Positions 27,475 to 33,537 of a stretch of 33,537 nt of DNA are shown here, one piece after another; the first letter of the stretch is position 1; the number at the start of each line of letters is the position of its first letter. Below the pieces are notes generated by a model. The model made no database searches. It worked only from the letters and a program-made list of their open reading frames with translations, and was not told the DNA's origin. The position numbers and the translations under genes are program-made. Origin of the DNA: Candidatus Kuenenia stuttgartensis (GTDB lineage Bacteria; Planctomycetota; Planctomycetia; Pirellulales; UBA1268); NCBI GenBank assembly GCA_945870505.1, contig CAMBSN010000028.1:1-33537 (forward strand). The letters run 5' to 3'.

Positions 27475-28764
27475 ATGCGAACGCGACGTCTGCAGGGATT
27501 CGTCGGCATGTCGCTGGCCGCCACGCTCACGGGCTGCACGATCCCGGCGAACTCGCCCTTCACCGGCCTCGCCCAGATTCGGCCGATCGCCACTCCGCAC
27601 ACCAACGTCCTGCCGCCGGCAGCGATGCTGCAGCACCCCGGCCCGGGTGTCGAGGGGCCCGGCCCCGGCATCATCACGCCGTCCTCCTATGAGGCCGCGC
27701 TCGAGGCGGCCGGCGCGGGCGGACCGGGCGGACCGGGCGGTGCCGGAGGCGCGGCTGATGTCGGCGGCGTCTGCGCGATGGCCCCGACGTCGCAGATCGG
27801 CTTCGTTGGCCCCGACGGCATGCAGATTCGCTGGGACGTCTCGGCCAGCGGCGGCTTCGATTCCGAGCCGCTCGTGGCGCCGGGCCGATACGACTTCTCG
27901 CAGGGGGCGATCTACCGTCTCAAGGTCACCGACATCCCCGGTCGCGAGGGCATCGAACTCTATCCGTCGCTCGAGGTCGCACCGGTCACGCCCCGCACGG
28001 CGGCTTATCTCGCGCACAACGCCGTGCCGTTTCAACTCACCGAAGAAGATCTTGACCAGGTGACGAGCGGCAACTTCGTCACCAAGGTCGTCTATCTCCC
28101 CGACGCGGAGTATCAGGAACTCGCCGTGGCCGGAGTGGAGACGCTCGTCAGCACCCGGCTCGACCCGGGATGCGATCCCGTCGTCGAGGCCGATCGCCGC
28201 GGCTCGATCCTGGCGATCATCCGCATCGGCAACAAGGACCTCGAGTCGCCGGGCAACGGTGGGGCTGTCGCCGTGGGCGGACTTGCCGGAGCGGGCACCG
28301 CCACACCGGCCGGACTCGCCGCCCCGCTCGGGATGCCCTGCGGCGGTGATCCGTCGCAGATGCCTCCCGCCTTCCTTGCCGGCATGACCGCTCCCCAGTA
28401 CGGCATGCCGCACGTGGGCACGCCGATCGGCCTGCCCGGTCCCGCGCACATCCCGCTCGGCGTGCCGGCCGGCCTGCAGCGGCACTCGATCACCAACCAC
28501 ACCAAGATGCACATCCCGCCTCCGTCGCGATCGGTCGGCCTGCACGTGCAGGAGTATCCCGGCCTGAGCTATCCGAAGCCCGCGCGGCACGCCTACGTGC
28601 TCGAGAGGCACGACGTGCCCCACATCCACCTCAAGCAGCCCCACGAGGACCGCACGAGGTGGGTGGGCAACGGCGGGGCAGATCCGGATTCGCTCGAAGC
28701 CGGTGCCCGGATGATGCACGGCATGGCCGGCGACGCTCCGTGTCCGCCGGAGCCGATGGAGTGA
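27475..28764 (+). CDS. Putative lipoprotein with 'IPGREG' module
   Basis: Lipobox-like 'LAATLTGC'; RBS-like GGAGAG upstream; Gly/Pro-rich region; 'VTDIPGREGIELYPSLEV'. Confidence 0.7.
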   Translation: MRTRRLQGFVGMSLAATLTGCTIPANSPFTGLAQIRPIATPHTNVLPPAAMLQHPGPGVEGPGPGIITPSSYEAALEAAGAGGPGGPGGAGGAADVGGVCAMAPTSQIGFVGPDGMQIRWDVSASGGFDSEPLVAPGRYDFSQGAIYRLKVTDIPGREGIELYPSLEVAPVTPRTAAYLAHNAVPFQLTEEDLDQVTSGNFVTKVVYLPDAEYQELAVAGVETLVSTRLDPGCDPVVEADRRGSILAIIRIGNKDLESPGNGGAVAVGGLAGAGTATPAGLAAPLGMPCGGDPSQMPPAFLAGMTAPQYGMPHVGTPIGLPGPAHIPLGVPAGLQRHSITNHTKMHIPPPSRSVGLHVQEYPGLSYPKPARHAYVLERHDVPHIHLKQPHEDRTRWVGNGGADPDSLEAGARMMHGMAGDAPCPPEPME

Positions 28765-29441
28765 TGAAGAGGAACCGACTTTTCCGAACAGGGACCGTGC
28801 TGCGGCTTGCCCGCGGGCTGGTGGCGAACGCCGCCTTCGTCTCGGCATCTTGGATGGGTCCAACCCACCAGGCTGCTGCGGCGAACGCGGTGGGCACATT
28901 CGCCAACACCTCACACCTGGGAGCGATTGGCGGCCCAGGGCGGCCGCAGCCCGGTCCCTGTCCGGAAACGGTTCTTTCTGACCGGGTGCAACCGGTCGAG
29001 ATTCGTGGCCCCGAGGGGCTCTTGCTCGCGGTCGAGACGGCCGAAGGCTGGTCGCCGCTTCGCCAGGGGCCGCTCCGGATCGGTCTCGTCGTCGGGCAGC
29101 CGTATCGCCTGCGGGTCGGCGGCATCCCGGGCCGTGAAGGCGAGGAACTGTTTCCCTCCATCCGCGTGCTGGCGAAGCTCGCCGCGCCGGCGGGCATGGC
29201 CTGGCGATTCCCGGTGGAGGTGGTCATCGATCGCGACGACCTCGACACGGCCGCGAACGGGGCGCACGTTCGCCGCGTGGTCTATGCATCGTGCGAATCA
29301 GAGCAGCCCGACCCGGTGCCGGCCGGATGGTTTGACGTGAAGCCCGGCGACGACGCGCTCGAAGTGGCCAGCACGCTCGGCGATCCCGTGGTCGAGATGG
29401 TTCTCGGCAACAGGCTGCCACCATCGGGGAGCGTGCCATGA
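28764..29441 (+). CDS. Exported protein paralogous to the upstream lipoprotein module
   Basis: 'VGGIPGREGEELFPSIRVLAKLAAPAGMAWRFPVEVVIDRDDLDTAANGAHVRRVVY' parallels 'VTDIPGREGIELYPSLEVAPVTPRTAAYLAHNAVPFQLTEEDLDQVTSGNFVTKVVY'. Confidence 0.7.
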   Translation: MKRNRLFRTGTVLRLARGLVANAAFVSASWMGPTHQAAAANAVGTFANTSHLGAIGGPGRPQPGPCPETVLSDRVQPVEIRGPEGLLLAVETAEGWSPLRQGPLRIGLVVGQPYRLRVGGIPGREGEELFPSIRVLAKLAAPAGMAWRFPVEVVIDRDDLDTAANGAHVRRVVYASCESEQPDPVPAGWFDVKPGDDALEVASTLGDPVVEMVLGNRLPPSGSVP

Positions 29442-30862
29442 CGCGGCGGCTCTCCGGAGATTCGCGTGACGCTGCGGCGGCTTCGGCCGCCGTGCGGCTG
29501 CGCTGGCTGCGGATCGCTGCGATTGCCGTGGCGGCCGTGTCGCTCGCCTCGTGCCGCGGCATACCGACGTCGGCGGTGCTTGGCACGGCGGCGGTCTCGC
29601 ACACGATCGATCAGGTCGATTCCGCCGGGCCGGCGATGCCCGAGGTCGCGCTCACCGATGGTGAATGCGAGGTCATGGCGGCCTCGGCAGCGATGCCTGC
29701 CGACCGTGCCGCGTCTGCAACGACGTGGCAGCGCGACGTGCAGCGGGTGTCGGAGGCGGGCGTTGTTCGCCGAGATACCCGCGTGGTGAGGACCGGCCTC
29801 GAGACCCCCTGCCCTCCCCTGCCCCGTCTTGGGCATGCCGGCTGCCGAGCCTGCGGCCCTCGGGGCGGATGCCCGACCGGCACGTGCGAGCCCGGCTGCC
29901 CGCCGACGGCATGCGTGGTGTGTGAGCCGCCGCCACCGCCAGTCGTCGGGCCCTACCTCGTCTGTGACGGCGGCGATCACCAGAGGCCTGCGATCGCCAT
30001 CGGGCCCGACCGGCTCGGCCATCTCACGGCGGGCGACACGGTGGCCCGCTACCACGCCGCCGACGAGATGCCCGACTCCGACTGCGCACGGCTGGTCACC
30101 TCCAACTGCGCGTGCGTGTTCGCGCCGCGGTTTGGAGCCGTTCGCGAGGTGACCCGTCCGCTCGAAGAAGCGAAGCCCGAAGGGCCGCGGGGCTATGCGG
30201 CCGACACTTTGGTGGAACTGGAGGAGCGGCGCGAGCCCGTCTGCGGCAAGGTGCAGACGGTCGCCCTCGAGGCGGCGAAGAAGTCGCTGCCCGGCATCGC
30301 GGTGCAGGACCGGCTCGGTCCGCTCGCGGTCGATCAGGGCGACATGCCAAACGAAGACGACGGCGTCGTGGGGCCAGTCGAAGACCGCGTTGACCAGACT
30401 CCCGAACTCGAGCGGCAGCGGCAGCGGCCGCTTGTGAAGGTCGGCTTCGACGTGCCGATCTCCTGGACCTGCATCAAGGCCGCCAACGTGCTCGTGGGCG
30501 AGCAGTCGGCCCAGGTGGTGGCAGTCGATCGCGGCACGGCCACGCTGCGCTTCGAAGAGCCAGGTCGCGCCGAGCTCACGCTCTGCAAACGGGCCGGCAC
30601 CGACACCGCTCGGTCGGGCGAGGAACTCGACTTCACGATCGTCATGCTCAACTCGGGCGACCGGCCACTCACCGGCATCGTGCTCGCCGACGCCCTGCCG
30701 ACGCGGCTCGATTACGTGCCGCAGTCGGCGGCCGCCAGCGTGGAGGCCGACTTCGCCACGGAGACGGGCGACGATGGGTCCACCGTGCTCACCTGGCGGC
30801 TCAAGGAGACGCTCCGCCCCGGCGAGAGCGGATTCGTCCGGTTCCGCACGATCGTGAAATAG
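29438..30862 (+). CDS. Cysteine-rich lipoprotein with C-terminal DUF11-like domain
   Basis: Lipobox-like 'AVSLASC'; Cys-rich 'CRACGPRGGCPTGTCEPGCPPTACVVCEPPPPP'; C-terminal 'GRAELTLCKRAGTDTARSGEELDFTIVMLNSGDRPLTGIVLADALPTRLDYV'. Confidence 0.75.
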   Translation: MTRRLSGDSRDAAAASAAVRLRWLRIAAIAVAAVSLASCRGIPTSAVLGTAAVSHTIDQVDSAGPAMPEVALTDGECEVMAASAAMPADRAASATTWQRDVQRVSEAGVVRRDTRVVRTGLETPCPPLPRLGHAGCRACGPRGGCPTGTCEPGCPPTACVVCEPPPPPVVGPYLVCDGGDHQRPAIAIGPDRLGHLTAGDTVARYHAADEMPDSDCARLVTSNCACVFAPRFGAVREVTRPLEEAKPEGPRGYAADTLVELEERREPVCGKVQTVALEAAKKSLPGIAVQDRLGPLAVDQGDMPNEDDGVVGPVEDRVDQTPELERQRQRPLVKVGFDVPISWTCIKAANVLVGEQSAQVVAVDRGTATLRFEEPGRAELTLCKRAGTDTARSGEELDFTIVMLNSGDRPLTGIVLADALPTRLDYVPQSAAASVEADFATETGDDGSTVLTWRLKETLRPGESGFVRFRTIVK

Positions 30863-30974
30863 TCGTCCCACACCGGGGGCGGGGCCGCGGTTGCCGCCGC
30901 CACCGGCACGCGGGTACGATCCCGACTCACACTCTGGGCCCGTCCGGCCCGCCGCCACTCACTCGAGGGTCCCC

Positions 30975-32144
30975 ATGTCGCATCGCCCCGCCGTCCGCCG
31001 TCCGCTCGCCTGGCTCGTCCCTTCACTCCTGGCGGGCATCGCCGCGGCCGTGGTGGTTCAGCCTGTCTCGGCCCGGCAGCCCGCCATCGCGGAGCCGGCT
31101 GCTGGCGGGCTCGTCGTGCCGCCGCTGCCCGAGGGCACGCCCGAGCAACTCCTCGAGTTCGTGGCCGGGTTGATGCCGCCGAAGGCGCAGCCGAAGTCGC
31201 GGGAGGAGGCGCTGAGCTATCTGCGGGGCGTGGCGGGTCTCTCGGTGCAGGCGGCCGACAAGATCCTGGCCGGCGTGAAGTCTGATGACCCGCTCTATGC
31301 CAAGGCCGCCACGCTCAAGCTCGAGAGCTTGATGCGGCTCGCGCAGTTTGGCGACGAGCAGGCCGCCGAGGAGATGACGACGTTTGCGGCGACGCTGGCG
31401 ACGAGCCCGGTGCCGTCGCTGGCGATGGAGGGCAAACGGCTGCAGATCGTTGGTGAGGCGCAGAAGATGTTTGCCGAGGAGAAGTTTGACGCCGCACCCG
31501 CCCTGGTGGCCCAGGCGGCGGAACTGATGAAGGCGGCCCCCGGTGACCAGAAGACGGCCATGCTCGTGATGCAACTGTCCGGCGCGCTCGAGCAGATTCC
31601 CGACGGCGAGGAGATCGCGGCAAACGCCCTTCAGACGTTCGGGCCGATCCTCGAATCGAGCCCCGACCCCAAGATCAAGGAACTCGGCGCGAGCTTCGCC
31701 GGCAAACTCCGTCTCCTCACGCTCCCCGGCAAGCCGATGGAGATTTCTGGCGACCTTCTCAACGGCAAGCCCTTCAACCAGAAGTCGCTCGCCGGCAAGG
31801 TGGTGCTCGTCGACTTCTGGGCCACCTGGTGTGGCCCCTGCGTGGCCGAGATTCCCAACATGCTTGAGCAGTACGAGAAGTACCACGCCAAGGGGTTCGA
31901 GGTAGTTGGAATCAGCCTCGATGAAGACAAGGAGAAAGTTGATGCCTTCATCGCCGAGAACAAAATCCCCTGGCCAATCATCTACGCCGGCAAGGGCTGG
32001 CAGGATCCAACGGCCCAGTTCTACGGCATCTCCGGCATTCCGCAGCTGATCCTGATCGGCCGCGACGGCAAGGTGATCACGCTCAATGCCCGCGGCAAAA
32101 AGCTCGGCGAGCGGCTCGCCGAGCTCTTCAAGGACGGCGGCTGA
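30975..32144 (+). CDS. TlpA-like thioredoxin-fold protein with long helical N-terminal domain
   Basis: 'GKVVLVDFWATWCGPCVAEIPNMLEQYEKYHAKGFEVVGISLDEDKEKVDAFI', 'YGISGIPQLILIGRDGKVI'; exported N-terminus. Confidence 0.88.
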   Translation: MSHRPAVRRPLAWLVPSLLAGIAAAVVVQPVSARQPAIAEPAAGGLVVPPLPEGTPEQLLEFVAGLMPPKAQPKSREEALSYLRGVAGLSVQAADKILAGVKSDDPLYAKAATLKLESLMRLAQFGDEQAAEEMTTFAATLATSPVPSLAMEGKRLQIVGEAQKMFAEEKFDAAPALVAQAAELMKAAPGDQKTAMLVMQLSGALEQIPDGEEIAANALQTFGPILESSPDPKIKELGASFAGKLRLLTLPGKPMEISGDLLNGKPFNQKSLAGKVVLVDFWATWCGPCVAEIPNMLEQYEKYHAKGFEVVGISLDEDKEKVDAFIAENKIPWPIIYAGKGWQDPTAQFYGISGIPQLILIGRDGKVITLNARGKKLGERLAELFKDGG

Positions 32145-32160
32145 GAGGCGGACACCGGAC

Positions 32161-33300
32161 ATGACTGTGCCTGACACAGCCGGACGCCCGCGGTGGAGCG
32201 TGTCGAAGCGGGCTGCAGCCTTCGACTCGTCGGGAATCCGCAAGGCCTTCGACCTGGCGGCGAAGCTTGACGACCCGATCAACCTCTCGATCGGCCAGCC
32301 GGATTTTGAGATGCCCACTGCGGCCCGCGAGGCGGCGAAGGCTGCGGCCGACGCCGGCCGGAACGGCTACACGCCCACGCAAGGCATTCCTGCCCTGCGC
32401 GAGCGGCTCGAGGCCGAGGCCCGCCGCGAGACCGGCCAGCCTGACCGGCGGCTCTGCGTGACGAGCGGCTCCAGCGGCGCGCTCGTGCTGGCGCTCATGG
32501 CGCTGATTGACCCGGGCGATGAAGTGATCGTCTTTGAGCCGGCATTCGTGATGTATCGGCCGCTCGTCGAATTCCTCGGCGGTCGCGTGGTGCCGATCGA
32601 CACCTCGCCTTCATTTGCGATCGACGTCGATGCGGTGGCGGCGGCGATCACTCCGGCGACACGGGTGATCCTCCTGAACACGCCGGCGAATCCCACCGGC
32701 TTCGTGGCCGATGCCGACACCGTTCGCGATCTTGCCCGGCTCGCCGAGGTGCGGGGTGTGACGCTCGTCAGCGACGAGTTGTATCGCTCCTATTGCTACG
32801 ACGCCGCCTTCCACTCCCCTGCCCTGCACTCCGAGCAGGTGGTGGTGATCGACGGCTTCTCCAAGTCGCACGCCATGACCGGCTGGCGGGTCGGCTGGAT
32901 TCATGGTCCGAAAGCGATCATCGACGCCGTCACTATGATGCAGCAATACACGTTCGTCTGTGCCCCGCAGCCGGGCCAGTGGGCCGCGATTGCGGCGCTC
33001 GACTGCCCGATGGAACTGCCGCTGGCCGAATGCCGCCGCAAGCGAGACACGCTCATGGAGGGGCTCCGCGGCCACTACGAGTTTGTGCAACCCGGCGGCG
33101 CCTTCTACCTCTATCCCAAGGCGCCCGGCGGCTCGGGCAAGGCGTTCGCCGAGCGGGCGGCGGCTGAAGAGAAGCTGATCGTGGTCCCGGGCAGCGTATT
33201 TGGCCGCGCCGATACCCATTTCCGGATCGCCTACACCGTGAGCGAGCGGACGCTCGACCGCGGCATCGCCGCCCTGCGGCGGCTCGCCGGCACGGGCTGA
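32161..33300 (+). CDS. Class I/II PLP-dependent aminotransferase
   Basis: 'INLSIGQPDFEMP', 'NGYTPTQGIPALRERL', 'VTSGSSGALVLALMAL', 'LLNTPANPTG', 'SDELYRSYCY', 'IDGFSKSHAMTGWRVGWI'. Confidence 0.95.
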   Translation: MTVPDTAGRPRWSVSKRAAAFDSSGIRKAFDLAAKLDDPINLSIGQPDFEMPTAAREAAKAAADAGRNGYTPTQGIPALRERLEAEARRETGQPDRRLCVTSGSSGALVLALMALIDPGDEVIVFEPAFVMYRPLVEFLGGRVVPIDTSPSFAIDVDAVAAAITPATRVILLNTPANPTGFVADADTVRDLARLAEVRGVTLVSDELYRSYCYDAAFHSPALHSEQVVVIDGFSKSHAMTGWRVGWIHGPKAIIDAVTMMQQYTFVCAPQPGQWAAIAALDCPMELPLAECRRKRDTLMEGLRGHYEFVQPGGAFYLYPKAPGGSGKAFAERAAAEEKLIVVPGSVFGRADTHFRIAYTVSERTLDRGIAALRRLAGTG

Positions 33301-33314
33301 CTGGTGCTGCTGCC

Positions 33315-33537
33315 GTAGCACAGGTTTACTACCTGTGATCTCGTAGCGCACGTTTCCAACCTGCGTCTCTTCGTAGCACAGGTTGTTAACCTGTGTGCCT
33401 TCCCTGTTCGCGTTGGGCTCGGGGCTGCCCATGCCCGTCGCCGGACACTCGCTACGGCCATGCGACTGTCGCGCCGTCGCCGCCGTCCCGGCGTCGGCTC
33501 CGGCTTACGGTCGCCGGGCGCGGCCCGGCTCCCAGCA
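33315..33537 (+). repeat. Three REP-like palindromes plus inverted-repeat element (B-type, truncated by window end)
   Basis: 33315-33337, 33343-33365, 33373-33395; element begins GGGGCTGCCCATGCCC at 33421 and carries the B-type internal module. Confidence 0.85.

Noticed and set aside
27433-28914. 493-aa minus-strand ORF opposite the lipoprotein gene, and other long antisense ORFs (10136..11191 -, 16463..17713 -, 19955..21127 -, 31023..32318 -)
   Set aside because: Antisense frames of well-supported genes in high-GC DNA; compositions are Arg/His/Leu/Gly-biased with no recognisable motifs.

Overview
High-GC bacterial chromosomal window. The planctomycete-like call rests on a TIGR03000-type protein, an HTTM family gene, and abundant GTAGCACAGGTTTTCAACCTGTG intergenic repeats. 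Most of the window is housekeeping or envelope genes: RluA-type pseudouridine synthase, PII, LeuA, MazG-like, ABC ATPase, FKBP, secreted PIMT, TIGR03000 protein, HTTM, Asd, TruA, Ser/Thr kinase, AccA, CvpA, YdjM-like, ZIP transporter, PdxA, LolA-like, a lipoprotein/DUF11 triad, TlpA-like and a class I/II aminotransferase. No CRISPR, rRNA, tRNA, integrase or transposase was recognised. The strongest leads are: (1) a photolyase/cryptochrome-like protein with the FAD-binding domain first and an apparent photolyase Rossmann domain at the C-terminus, plus four cysteines placed like an FeS-photolyase cluster; (2) a composite intergenic repeat system, made of a REP-like GTAG+palindrome paired with a ~130 bp inverted-repeat element, with covarying stems and a 77 bp modular insertion; (3) smaller hairpin families downstream of the PII gene; (4) several ATGA-coupled operons and atypical catalytic motifs. 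All functional calls come from reading translations by eye; no database search was run.
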